In this document: positions 32,995 through 42,176 of the stretch, piece after piece | Layout: each line of letters opens with the position of its first letter | How positions within the stretch are numbered: the first letter of the stretch is position 1 | Position numbers and translations under genes: made by a program | Notes under the pieces: model-generated | What the model was told of the DNA's origin: nothing | The model's database searches: none | The model's input: the letters and a program-made list of their open reading frames with translations, nothing else | Assembly (NCBI RefSeq): GCF_006385255.1 | Contig: NZ_VFJE01000056.1 | Span: 62,001 to 126,000, forward strand | Direction: 5' to 3' | DNA: 64,000 bases | Origin: Flavobacterium microcysteis | GTDB taxonomy: Bacteria; Bacteroidota; Bacteroidia; Flavobacteriales; Flavobacteriaceae

Positions 32995-34170
32995 TTATCG
33001 GTTAAAAGGCGTTTCGTTAATCCAATGAAATCCTCGGTTAATCAATAAGAAATCTTCTCTGGATTTTTTATTAAGATGAATTGTTTCTCCATTTTCGGTT
33101 TGAAGAACCAGACCGTTTGGCTGTTGCGTGAATGTGAATTTTTCGGTAGCCGGTTTTTTTGTATCGGTTGACTTCAGGCTGATTGTTTTTTTTAAGGTAT
33201 CCAATTCCAGATCAAAAAAGATTTCTTTCTTATCAGCATAAATTATGCTCCCCCAATTTCCTTTTTCAAATATGAATTTGCTGAATTTTGATTGATTTGG
33301 AATCGTTGTTTCATAAACCCCATAAAGTTTTGGTGTTTCTGAGGAGGAATTGCTTAAATAGATGACTCCAAAAAAGGCAATTATTCCTAAAGCGAGTATA
33401 CCTTTTAATGACATTTTTACCGCATTGAGTACTTTCTCGTCTTTTTTATTCTTAAATGAATAAATATCTTTTTTTGGTTCAGCTGTTTTGTTTGTTAGGA
33501 AGAAATTATACAGGCGCTTTCTGTCACTATAGAGTAATATCAGGCTGGCAAGTAGCATATGGAAGGAACTTATTTTTACAGGAATATCATAGCAGAAATT
33601 CATCATGACAATGTTTGAAATTACTCCGGTAAGGATAATCGCTCCAAGGGTTACTGTTTTTCGGTTCAAAAGCAATAGGGCGCCAATGGCTTCTGCAAAT
33701 CCTGAAAATGCTGCATAGGCCGGAGAATATTGCAGGAATGTCCATGCTAATCCCATAGGAGAAGATTCTCCATAGGGTTGTGCCAGTCTTGATAAGGAAA
33801 GTGGAGGGAATTGCATTGGAAGGATTTTTCCGATACCATAGATAAGCATAAAAAAAGCCAGGTACAAGCGCAATAAGAGTAAAAAAGAATAGGTCAGTCC
33901 CGGAGTATTGGCCAGCTTGTATTTTTTAGTCAGGATGGCTAATGGAATAGCAAGTACCAAGCTAAAACAGAAACGCCAAAACATTTCAAGATAGGCATAA
34001 GTGCTGTCACCACTGCCGTATCCGTTGCTTTCAAAAGTATATTTGATATTGAAAATGGTGTCGGCAGACCAATATACGAACGGTTCTAAAGCAAAGGATA
34101 AGATAAATCCAAAAATGTGAAAGCAGAAATAAATCAGCAAAAAGCTAAAAAAGTAATTTTTTATACTCAT
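32995..34170 (-). CDS. DoxX-like multi-span membrane protein with C-terminal extension
   Basis: The 391-aa protein has about seven hydrophobic segments over residues 5-260, with a DoxX-like core (LYLAFFMLIYGIGKILP, FAEAIGALLLLNRKT), and then an extracytoplasmic beta-rich tail (about 285-391). DoxX proteins are inner-membrane proteins of uncertain redox-related function. It is a single-gene unit. Confidence 0.75.
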   Translation of the reverse strand: MSIKNYFFSFLLIYFCFHIFGFILSFALEPFVYWSADTIFNIKYTFESNGYGSGDSTYAYLEMFWRFCFSLVLAIPLAILTKKYKLANTPGLTYSFLLLLRLYLAFFMLIYGIGKILPMQFPPLSLSRLAQPYGESSPMGLAWTFLQYSPAYAAFSGFAEAIGALLLLNRKTVTLGAIILTGVISNIVMMNFCYDIPVKISSFHMLLASLILLYSDRKRLYNFFLTNKTAEPKKDIYSFKNKKDEKVLNAVKMSLKGILALGIIAFFGVIYLSNSSSETPKLYGVYETTIPNQSKFSKFIFEKGNWGSIIYADKKEIFFDLELDTLKKTISLKSTDTKKPATEKFTFTQQPNGLVLQTENGETIHLNKKSREDFLLINRGFHWINETPFNR

Positions 34171-34260
34171 AAAGGGGGATTTTCTTATAATAACTCCAAA
34201 ATTTTAAAAAAAGTATTCAGAAAATGGCTGCAAATTATTTAGGATGAAATAGCCCTTAAA

Positions 34261-34293
34261 AAAAAATCCCTCAAGAAACTCTTGAGGGATTTT
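34261..34293 (-). terminator. Terminator of the S9 peptidase gene
   Basis: A perfect 13-bp stem (AAAATCCCTCAAG/CTTGAGGGATTTT) with a 5-nt loop lies 7 bp downstream of the stop on the minus strand. Confidence 0.9.
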
Positions 34294-34299
34294 GTATTG

Positions 34300-36201
34300 C
34301 TATAATGTCTCTTTCAGCCATCTGAAAAATTCTTTCTGCCAGACTTGTGCATTTTGTGGTTTAAGTACCCAGTGATTTTCATCCGGGAAAAGAACAAATC
34401 GGCTCTTGATGCCTTGCAACTGTGCTGCCTGGAAAGCTTCTTGTCCTTGCCCAATTGGAACTCGGTAGTCTTTTCCTCCCTGGAAGATCAGAATAGGAGT
34501 ATCCCATTTGCTTACATTGTTGATCGGGTTGAATTGAGTGTAGGTTTTCTGTGCAGCTGCATTGCCAGCTTCCCAATAGGCACCGCCGGAGTCCCAATTG
34601 GTAAAGAATACTTCCTCAGTTGTTCCATACATACTCTGCAGGTTGAAAACACCACAGTGTGCGATAAATGTCTTGAATCTTTTTTGGTGGATTCCTGCCA
34701 AATAAAACACAGAATAACCTCCGTAGCTTGCGCCTATAGCTCCTAATCTTGCTTTGTCAACATAGCTTTCTTTTGCAACATCATCAATGGCCGAAAGATA
34801 GTCGTCCATTACCTGGCCACCCCAATCTTTACTGATCTGCTCGTTCCATTCTACTCCGTGGCCTTGCATTCCTCTACGGTTTGGTGCTACAACAATATAA
34901 CCTTGAGCCGCCATAACCTGAAAATTCCATCGGAAAGAATAGAATTGTGTCAAAGCAGACTGAGGCCCACCCTGGCAATATAAAAGCGTTGGATATTTTT
35001 TGTTTTTGTCAAAATTTGGAGGAAGAACCACCCAAACTAACATTTTCTTTCCGTCTGTTGTAGTCACATAGCGTCTTTCGGATTTGCTTAGGGCAATTTT
35101 TGAATACGCTGCATCATTTACTTTTGTAATCTGTGCCCATGTTTTTTTCTTTAGGTCGTAAGAATAGATTTCTGCTGCATGGTTAAAATCAGTTCTTGCT
35201 ACGATAGCCTTATCGCCTGAAAAACCAACAATGTCAGTCACATCAAAATCACCATCGGTAAGCTGTCTTACTGTTATGGCAATCCTTGTCAATCCTGGAA
35301 AATTGACTTCAAATAATTGTTTAGTTCCGTTGATTGGTGCTAAGAAATATACTTTTTTACCGTCAGCACTCCAAGTAAAACTTTCAACCGTTCCGTCCCA
35401 ACCCGATGTCAGGTTGATATCCATTCCTTTGAAACGAACAATAATGTCGTTTTTGTCGGCTTCATATCCGTCACGTTTCATTTGTAGCCAGGTCAGGTCG
35501 CCATTCGGAGAAAACTGCGGAGCAGTATCATAACCGGGATTTTTCTCCGTAAGGTTTTTTGTTGTTTTTGTATCGAGATCGTATTGGTATAAATCCGTAT
35601 TGGTAGAAAGTGCATAAGCGGTACCTTCTAATTTTTTAGAAACGTAAATAATGCTTTTCCCATCACGTGACCAAGTGTAATCTTCGTCTCCACCAAAAGG
35701 CTTTTGAGGCGAATCATACGGTTCGTTTTTCATGATATCGGTAAAGTTCTCTTTATTGTTTACATCCGAAAAAACGACATGATTGTGTGTTCCATCATTC
35801 CAAGTGTCCCAGTGACGGTAATTCAGTCCGTCATATACTTGTGCGTCAGACTTGTCTAAGTTTGGATAGTAGTCCTTGCCCAAAACTTTTTCAATTTTTA
35901 CTTCTTTGCTTGCTAACAAAAGTTTTCCGTCAGGAGAAATGTTTTTGTCTTGAACCAAGAGAGTATAATCCGCCACTTCAGTTGGATTTCCACCTGAAAT
36001 AGGAATACTATAAAATTTAGAATTTGACTTGTTTTCTTCTACAGAAGGAATAGAAACTTTGTAGATTATGTTTTTCCCGTCTTTTGATATGCCGAGAGGG
36101 CTGACCCGTCCTAGCTGCCAAAGTAGTTCAGGAGTCATTACGTTTTGTGCGGTAGCCGTTAATCCAATCATGCTAATGGTTAAAAAAAGAATTTTTTTCA
36201 T
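34300..36201 (-). CDS. S9 family serine peptidase, acylaminoacyl/dipeptidyl peptidase type
   Basis: From ATG 36201 the protein has 633 aa; a TTG two codons earlier is less likely. It has a signal peptide (to TATAQ), an N-terminal beta-propeller with WD40-like repeats (about 30-380) and a C-terminal alpha/beta-hydrolase (about 390-633). The nucleophile is Ser in GASYGGYS, Asp lies in GGKDYRVP and His in ENHWV. It should cleave peptides in the periplasm or outside. It is monocistronic with its own terminator. Confidence 0.92.
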   Translation of the reverse strand: MKKILFLTISMIGLTATAQNVMTPELLWQLGRVSPLGISKDGKNIIYKVSIPSVEENKSNSKFYSIPISGGNPTEVADYTLLVQDKNISPDGKLLLASKEVKIEKVLGKDYYPNLDKSDAQVYDGLNYRHWDTWNDGTHNHVVFSDVNNKENFTDIMKNEPYDSPQKPFGGDEDYTWSRDGKSIIYVSKKLEGTAYALSTNTDLYQYDLDTKTTKNLTEKNPGYDTAPQFSPNGDLTWLQMKRDGYEADKNDIIVRFKGMDINLTSGWDGTVESFTWSADGKKVYFLAPINGTKQLFEVNFPGLTRIAITVRQLTDGDFDVTDIVGFSGDKAIVARTDFNHAAEIYSYDLKKKTWAQITKVNDAAYSKIALSKSERRYVTTTDGKKMLVWVVLPPNFDKNKKYPTLLYCQGGPQSALTQFYSFRWNFQVMAAQGYIVVAPNRRGMQGHGVEWNEQISKDWGGQVMDDYLSAIDDVAKESYVDKARLGAIGASYGGYSVFYLAGIHQKRFKTFIAHCGVFNLQSMYGTTEEVFFTNWDSGGAYWEAGNAAAQKTYTQFNPINNVSKWDTPILIFQGGKDYRVPIGQGQEAFQAAQLQGIKSRFVLFPDENHWVLKPQNAQVWQKEFFRWLKETL

Positions 36202-36265
36202 TTTCAAATGCTGTTAAATAAAGGCTTAAAGGTAATCATTTATTCAAATACCGTGGCAAGGCCAA

Positions 36266-36297
36266 CAAAAAAAGGCTGTCTTTTCGGACAGCCTTCT
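36266..36297 (-). terminator. Terminator of the T9SS metalloprotease gene
   Basis: AAGGCTGTC (36272-36280) pairs with GACAGCCTT (36287-36295), and the minus strand then runs into T. Confidence 0.88.
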
Positions 36298-36314
36298 GCA
36301 AGAATGGGAGTGAA

Positions 36315-39308
36315 TTATTTTTTGATGAAACGTTTGATGGACACGTTTTCGTTGTCATTAATTTCAACAATATAGTTTCCGTCATTCAAAGAAGCAACGG
36401 CAATGGTGCCATCCTGAATTTTTCCTTTCATGACTTCCTGTCCAAGCATGTTTAGAATCCTGAAACTTGCTTTTTCAGAAACTGATGTCAGGTTGATAAC
36501 AGAAGATGCAGGGTTTGGATACAGTTTGATTTCATTTTGTGAAATGCTTTCGCCTCTTCCTGTAGCTACGATATTTACGGTATAATCTTCAACTTGTCCA
36601 TAAGAAAAAGCTTCGCAGGCAGTTGGAATACCATCGTATTTCATAGAAACTCTCATACGGGTTGCCCCTAAAGTTGCGCCAACCGGAATAGTGGAACTGC
36701 CACTCACAGGAGTTGTGGTTGAAGCTGCTCTTGTCCATACTTGTTCTCCAGCATCGGTGAAATCGCCGTCTTGGTTGTAGTCAATCCAAACTGCATATCC
36801 TTCACTGTAAACAGTACTTGTCCAGGAAGGTGTTATGGTTATGGTGTATGTTGTTCCTCTGGTTGCATTGGTTGAAATAGAAGTAAAGTTCGTGTATCCT
36901 GTTCCTCCGGTTGAGGTGTTGTCGATAGTTCCAAACTGTACACGTCCAATTTTTTCGTCGGCTACGCTATTTCCTTGCGAAGCACAGTAGGAAACGGAAT
37001 TTGATAAGGTGGTTACATTGGCATTGTTGCTTGAAGCCGACAAGTTACCAGCCGCATCTTTTGCTTTTACGGAAAAAGTATAGGCTGTTGCTGCGGTCAA
37101 TCCGGTAACTTCATACGAAGTTGTTGTCACAGTAGTTTTTAAAACACCGTCCTGATATACCTCATATCCTGTAACGACAACATTGTCTGTAGATGCTGTC
37201 CAGGACAGGTTTGTCGATGTCTGTGTTGTTCCGGAAGCTGCCAGGCTTGTCGGTGCAGTTGGAGCTGTAGTGTCAGCAGTTCCGGCCTGGATATTCACGG
37301 TATAGTCCTCTACTTCTCCATAAGAAAAAGTTTCGCAAGCTGTTGGAATTGCGTTGTATTTCAAAGAAACTCTCATTCGGGTTGCGCCAGTTGCTGCCGT
37401 AGCCGGAACTGTAAATGAACCGCTTGCCGGAGTTGCTGTCGATGCGGCTCTGCTCCATACCAATTCTCCTGAATCATCAAAATCACCATCGCCATTGTAG
37501 TCGATCCAAACAGCGACGCCTTCTGAGTAAGCAGTTCCTGTCCATGTTGGCGTTACAGTAATCGTATAGGCAGTTCCCTTATTCAGGTTAGTTGAAATAG
37601 AGGTAAAGTCAGTATAGCCAGTTCCTCCTGTCGAAGCATTGTTTATGGTTCCTAGTTGGACTCTTCCAATATATTCGTCTGCTACGCTATTTCCTTTTGA
37701 AGCGCAATACGATGCAGCTCCGGCCAAAGTTGTGATGTTTACTGTATTGCTTGACGCAGACAAATTACCTGCCGCATCTTTAGCTTTTACATAAAACGAA
37801 TAGGCTGTAGATGGTGTCAATCCTGTTACGGCATAGGTTGTAGTGGTTACAGTAGTTTTTAGTACGCCATTTTGGTAAACCTCATATCCGGTAACGGCAA
37901 CATTGTCTGTTGAAGCTGTCCATGATAAATTTGTTGCTGTTTGCGTCGTTCCAGCAGCTGCTAAACTTGTTGGCGCTGTTGGTGCTATTGTATCACTTGA
38001 ACCGGCTGTGATTGTGAAATTGGTATTGGATATATCAAAGAAAATATGATTTGCTCCTTTAACCATGATTCTGTTTTGCGTGCCAGGATTGTTCGGAACT
38101 GTAATGGCCTGACTTCCGTCATTTGGAGTTCCAGCCAATAAAGTAATCGGATAGGTGTCTCCACCATCGGTTGATAATAAGATGTCTACGTTAGCCGTAT
38201 TTACGCCATTAGCAGTTGTTCCTGCCACGTTCCAGGTTACGGTTTGGGAAGTTCCTGCTGCCCAGGAAACTGCCGTATTTGGTGCTGTAACGACAAAAGG
38301 TCCCGCAGTTCCCTTTACTGTAATGACCGTATCATCACTATTGTTTGCTGGTCCGCCTGCTTTGTTATCCCTAACTGTCAATCTGAAATTTAATGTTCTT
38401 GCTACATTGGGAACAGCTTCCCATTTCCAGGTTGTTGCACCCGTCTTGATGGTTTCCAGTCTTGGGAAATAGCGTGTGCCTGAATTTGAAGGTACAAACG
38501 AACGGAAAGCAGGCCCTGAAGTAGCTGTAGCGCTTGGATAGGTCGTGCTTGAAGTTCCTGAATTCATTTGTTCCCAGCAATAAGTCAGCGTGTCACCATT
38601 GGCATCGGTGCCAGAGCCTGTCAGTAGGAAAGGAGTTCCTTTCGGAATCGTATAATCGGCTCCTGCATTAGCGGTCGGAACGGCATTGCCTGTTGCTGTA
38701 TTGGTCTGGCAGGTGGTTGTTTTTACATAATTTGTAACCTGTTGGATACTTACGGCATGAAAAAAAGGATCACTATGAGGCTGTACATCGGTAGCTCCGG
38801 TAATTCCGGCATATCCCATAATTGTTGTACCACTTCCCGGTTCATTCTGTACGCCGGTTCCTTCATTGTCGAATGTAAAAGTATGGTTGGCTCCAAATTG
38901 GTGTCCCATTTCGTGAGCCACAAAGTCAATGTCGAAATTATCGCCTATAGGAACAGTGCTTGTAGTGAATCCGCTGCCTTTTCCAGAAGCACATACGCAT
39001 CCGATGCATCCTGCATTTCCGTTATTTCCAATAGCCGACATCAAATGCCCGATATCGTAATTGGCATTTCCGATTACGCTGGTTAGAGTGGATTGCAATT
39101 GTGAATTGTAATTGGCATCCGTACTGCCATACGGATCGGTAGAGGCATTTGTATAAATTACGGCATCGGTGTTAGAGATAAGAACCATCCGAACGCCAAA
39201 ATCTTTTTCGAATACTCCGTTAACCCGTGTCATCGTGTTGTTGATAGCAGCTAAGGCTAAGGCTTTCGTTCCGCCATGATAGGTGGTGTACTCGCCGGTA
39301 ACCGACAT
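36315..39308 (-). CDS. T9SS reprolysin-like metalloprotease, C-terminal part of a frameshifted gene
   Basis: The 997-codon frame begins inside the gene: in the same frame upstream the DNA still encodes NADDSTLRTYRLA before its ATG, without a signal peptide. It has the zinc motif HEMGHQFGANH, an exposed Cys-rich stretch (CIGCVC), a further beta domain, two near-identical fibronectin-III plus GEVED modules (about 37270-37990 and 36560-37270) and a type A sorting domain. The family is a secreted zinc protease. The start, propeptide and signal are in the separate frame 39326-39922; restoring one base joins them. Confidence 0.85.
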   Translation of the reverse strand: MSVTGEYTTYHGGTKALALAAINNTMTRVNGVFEKDFGVRMVLISNTDAVIYTNASTDPYGSTDANYNSQLQSTLTSVIGNANYDIGHLMSAIGNNGNAGCIGCVCASGKGSGFTTSTVPIGDNFDIDFVAHEMGHQFGANHTFTFDNEGTGVQNEPGSGTTIMGYAGITGATDVQPHSDPFFHAVSIQQVTNYVKTTTCQTNTATGNAVPTANAGADYTIPKGTPFLLTGSGTDANGDTLTYCWEQMNSGTSSTTYPSATATSGPAFRSFVPSNSGTRYFPRLETIKTGATTWKWEAVPNVARTLNFRLTVRDNKAGGPANNSDDTVITVKGTAGPFVVTAPNTAVSWAAGTSQTVTWNVAGTTANGVNTANVDILLSTDGGDTYPITLLAGTPNDGSQAITVPNNPGTQNRIMVKGANHIFFDISNTNFTITAGSSDTIAPTAPTSLAAAGTTQTATNLSWTASTDNVAVTGYEVYQNGVLKTTVTTTTYAVTGLTPSTAYSFYVKAKDAAGNLSASSNTVNITTLAGAASYCASKGNSVADEYIGRVQLGTINNASTGGTGYTDFTSISTNLNKGTAYTITVTPTWTGTAYSEGVAVWIDYNGDGDFDDSGELVWSRAASTATPASGSFTVPATAATGATRMRVSLKYNAIPTACETFSYGEVEDYTVNIQAGTADTTAPTAPTSLAASGTTQTSTNLSWTASTDNVVVTGYEVYQDGVLKTTVTTTSYEVTGLTAATAYTFSVKAKDAAGNLSASSNNANVTTLSNSVSYCASQGNSVADEKIGRVQFGTIDNTSTGGTGYTNFTSISTNATRGTTYTITITPSWTSTVYSEGYAVWIDYNQDGDFTDAGEQVWTRAASTTTPVSGSSTIPVGATLGATRMRVSMKYDGIPTACEAFSYGQVEDYTVNIVATGRGESISQNEIKLYPNPASSVINLTSVSEKASFRILNMLGQEVMKGKIQDGTIAVASLNDGNYIVEINDNENVSIKRFIKK

Positions 39309-39325
39309 GGCTAGTCGATAGGTTC

Positions 39326-39922
39326 TCAGCGTGCTGTCGTCTGCATTGCATTGGGACGCTGTGCCAGATTAGAATCCATCTCGCTTTTCACATGATCTAC
39401 TACCTGACATTCGAATTTTGAGAAAGCCATTCTTTTGTCTGCTCTTTTGTAGACGGCATAGGTTTTCAAATCTTTAGATAAAGGTTCGATAAATTCAGCA
39501 GGCTTGTCTGCCGCTAATTTCATTCCTTGAAATCCTAGCGGTGAAACGCTGAAATAAATTGTTGCGGTTGGATCAGTGATTCCAATCCCGATATAGGATT
39601 TGATTTCCGGATATCGGGCTGCAAGTGCAGGATCCATGGTCTGGACGGTAAAGATTCGATACTGTTCAGAAATTCCATCGGCATTTGGAATGGAAACGAT
39701 AACATCTGATTTTGATTGGTTACGAAGTGGTGCCTTTGCCAATTCGTTTTTTAAAGGAGCAATGTCCAGTTCGAATAAGTTTTTCGTGGGAAGAGGCATC
39801 CGGTTTTCAAAAATTGCGGTGCCACTTTTTAGGTCTGTTTTTTTCCAGGGTGATTTTCCATTTTGCGCAAACGAAAATCCAGTGAAAGCCAGTAAGGCCA
39901 CTGATAGTAGAATGTGTTTCAT
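39326..39922 (-). CDS. T9SS metalloprotease, N-terminal signal and propeptide part, frameshifted
   Basis: The 198-codon frame has a signal peptide (to FSFAQ) and a propeptide of the reprolysin-like T9SS family (IFENRMPLPTKNLFELD, then FQGMKLAADKPAEFIEPL). It ends at a stop 18 bp before the catalytic frame opens. Near 39345-39347 the minus strand reads GCAATGC; one more A would give PNANADDSTLRTYRLA in frame. The joined product would be about 1200 aa. This is either a real pseudogene or a sequencing error. Confidence 0.85.
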   Translation of the reverse strand: MKHILLSVALLAFTGFSFAQNGKSPWKKTDLKSGTAIFENRMPLPTKNLFELDIAPLKNELAKAPLRNQSKSDVIVSIPNADGISEQYRIFTVQTMDPALAARYPEIKSYIGIGITDPTATIYFSVSPLGFQGMKLAADKPAEFIEPLSKDLKTYAVYKRADKRMAFSKFECQVVDHVKSEMDSNLAQRPNAMQTTAR

Positions 39923-40181
39923 AAATTAGTAGGTTGGTTAAATTTGGTTATATCAAATGTATGGCAATTTTATTTATATTGTGATAAACATTTAAATAAA
40001 ATATTAAAAAACAATAAATATAACTTTTAAGTGTTGTTATTGTTGAATTATTTGTAATTGTAAAATGTGAAGGTATTTTTGCTGGAAGAGCTTTTTTAAG
40101 CAAAAAATTAAGAATTTAAGGCTATTCAAATGAGGGTGTCGAAAAATATAACTATTTTCACAAACTAAAATTAATTACGGT

Positions 40182-41432
40182 TTGAAGAACAACAATAAAC
40201 TATTTATAGCAATCATCATTGCTTTGGTTCTTGGGGTAGCCTTAGGAGCTTTTGTGCATTACCAATATCCGGATGGAAAAGCAGAATTTTCAAAAAATAT
40301 AAAACTCTTCGGAACGATTTTTATCCGACTTGTTCAAATGATTATCGCCCCTCTGGTATTTTCAACATTGGTAGTTGGAATTGCTAAAATGGGTGACATG
40401 AAGATGGTGGGGAGAGTAGGTGCAAAAGCGATGACATGGTTTATTACGGCATCGTTAGTGTCCTTGTCTGTAGGGTTGTTGCTTGTAAACTGGATGAAAC
40501 CGGGCAAGGGAACTTCCATAAAAATGGATGATTTATCCTCTGCGGATGACTTGCTTAAAAATACCAAATCATTTTCTTTAGAACAATTTGTTACTCACGT
40601 GGTGCCAAAAAGCGTCATCGAGGCTATGGCAACCAATGAAATCCTTCAGATTGTAATTTTTGCCATACTTTTTGGAATTGCTTTGTCATCAATGGGCAAG
40701 CTTGGTAATCCAATCATGAAGTCTTTGGATATTGTTTCGCATGTGGTTCTGAAAATGGTAACTTATATTATGTGGACGGCTCCTCTGGGTGTTTTTGGTG
40801 CGGTTGCGGCAGCTGTTGCGAATTATGGGTTTGAAATTTTTAGCCTGTATGCCCGATATTTGGTCGCATTTGCTATTGGGATTCTGGTGCTGTGGGTGCT
40901 ATTACTTTTAGTAGGTTATATGATTTTGGGCAACCGACTTTGGGTCTTGCTAAAAAGAATAAAAAGCCCGCTACTTATTGCTTTTTCTACAACTTCGAGT
41001 GAAGCAGTATTTCCAAAATTAGTAGAAGAATTAGAACGCTTCGGCTGCAAAAGCAAAATCGTTTCTTTTACGCTGCCATTGGGTTATTCTTTTAACCTAG
41101 ATGGAAGTATGATGTATATGACTTTTGCCAGTATTTTTATTGCGCAGGTCTACGGTGTAGATATGTCATTAGGAGAACAGCTTACAATGCTTTTAGTATT
41201 GATGTTAACCAGCAAAGGAGTTGCAGGTGTGCCTCGTGCTTCGCTGATAGTAGTCGTGGCGACTTGTGCTATGTTTGGAATTCCGCCAGAAGGGATTGCG
41301 CTTATTTTGCCAATCGACCATTTCTGTGATATGGCAAGAAGCATGACTAATGTGCTAGGAAACGCTTTGGCGACAACGGCAGTAGATAAATGGGAATCAG
41401 AACCTGAAACAATAACGCAAGAAACAGCATAA
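40182..41432 (+). CDS. Dicarboxylate/amino acid:cation symporter (DAACS family)
   Basis: The 416-aa protein has about eight hydrophobic segments and the family signatures: LVQMIIAPLVFSTLV, the serine-rich hairpin FSTTSSEAVFPK and the NLDGSMMYM motif near 310. Such carriers bring in glutamate, aspartate or C4-dicarboxylates with Na+ or H+. The start is a TTG: no in-frame ATG occurs before the conserved N-terminus. It is followed by DedA after 2 bp, so they may be co-translated. Confidence 0.9.
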   Translation: MKNNNKLFIAIIIALVLGVALGAFVHYQYPDGKAEFSKNIKLFGTIFIRLVQMIIAPLVFSTLVVGIAKMGDMKMVGRVGAKAMTWFITASLVSLSVGLLLVNWMKPGKGTSIKMDDLSSADDLLKNTKSFSLEQFVTHVVPKSVIEAMATNEILQIVIFAILFGIALSSMGKLGNPIMKSLDIVSHVVLKMVTYIMWTAPLGVFGAVAAAVANYGFEIFSLYARYLVAFAIGILVLWVLLLLVGYMILGNRLWVLLKRIKSPLLIAFSTTSSEAVFPKLVEELERFGCKSKIVSFTLPLGYSFNLDGSMMYMTFASIFIAQVYGVDMSLGEQLTMLLVLMLTSKGVAGVPRASLIVVVATCAMFGIPPEGIALILPIDHFCDMARSMTNVLGNALATTAVDKWESEPETITQETA

Positions 41433-41434
41433 CA

Positions 41435-42133
41435 ATGGGAAGCTTTGAATGGACGCAATTATTGAATCCTGAATTTTATATCAATCTAAAAGTCAGCGGT
41501 GTTCCTATCGGAATTTATGTTGTCTTGTTTATCGTATTTGCTGAAACAGGGCTTTTTGCCGGTTTCTTCCTGCCAGGAGACAGCTTACTGTTTTTGTCGG
41601 GAATCTATAGCACGGAACTGACATCAACGCTTTTTACCATCAACAGTGATTTTCTGAATCTTGTTGTTTTGTCATCTATGATAGCCACAGCCGGAATACT
41701 TGGAAATACTTTCGGATATTGGTTTGGTGCTAAAAGTGGCTACTATCTGTATAACAAAAAAGATACGTTCTGGTTTAAGAAAAAATACCTGATTGAATCC
41801 AGAATCTTTTTTGAAAAACACGGAGGAAGAGCCATTATTTTCGCCCGTTTTGTTCCAATCATCAGAACCTTTGCGCCTATTGTGGCCGGCATCGTTTCTA
41901 TGGAAAAAAAGAAATTCATGTTCTATAATATCGTCAGTTCGTTCTTATGGGCATTCACCCTTATTTTTGCAGGACATTATCTTTATGACCTGTTCCTGAC
42001 AAAATTTGATATCGACCTGAAAGCGCACATTGAATTTATTGTCTTGGGAATTGTTGCAATTACTACTGTTCCGTTGGTACTTAATTACTTGAAAAAAAGA
42101 ACCGGAACAAAAGACGGCCAAGAAGAAGCATAA
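41435..42133 (+). CDS. DedA family membrane protein (VTT domain)
   Basis: The 232-aa protein has about five membrane segments and the DedA signature: an FAETGLFAGFFLPGDSLLF motif, the GNTFGYWFGAKSG stretch and FARFVPIIRTFAPIVAG. DedA proteins are thought to be lipid scramblases or to support undecaprenyl-phosphate recycling. It lies between the symporter and a flavoprotein. Confidence 0.9.
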   Translation: MGSFEWTQLLNPEFYINLKVSGVPIGIYVVLFIVFAETGLFAGFFLPGDSLLFLSGIYSTELTSTLFTINSDFLNLVVLSSMIATAGILGNTFGYWFGAKSGYYLYNKKDTFWFKKKYLIESRIFFEKHGGRAIIFARFVPIIRTFAPIVAGIVSMEKKKFMFYNIVSSFLWAFTLIFAGHYLYDLFLTKFDIDLKAHIEFIVLGIVAITTVPLVLNYLKKRTGTKDGQEEA

Positions 42134-42176
42134 TCTTTTAGGCAGGGCGTCCGTTTCAGAACCAAAAATCAAAGAG

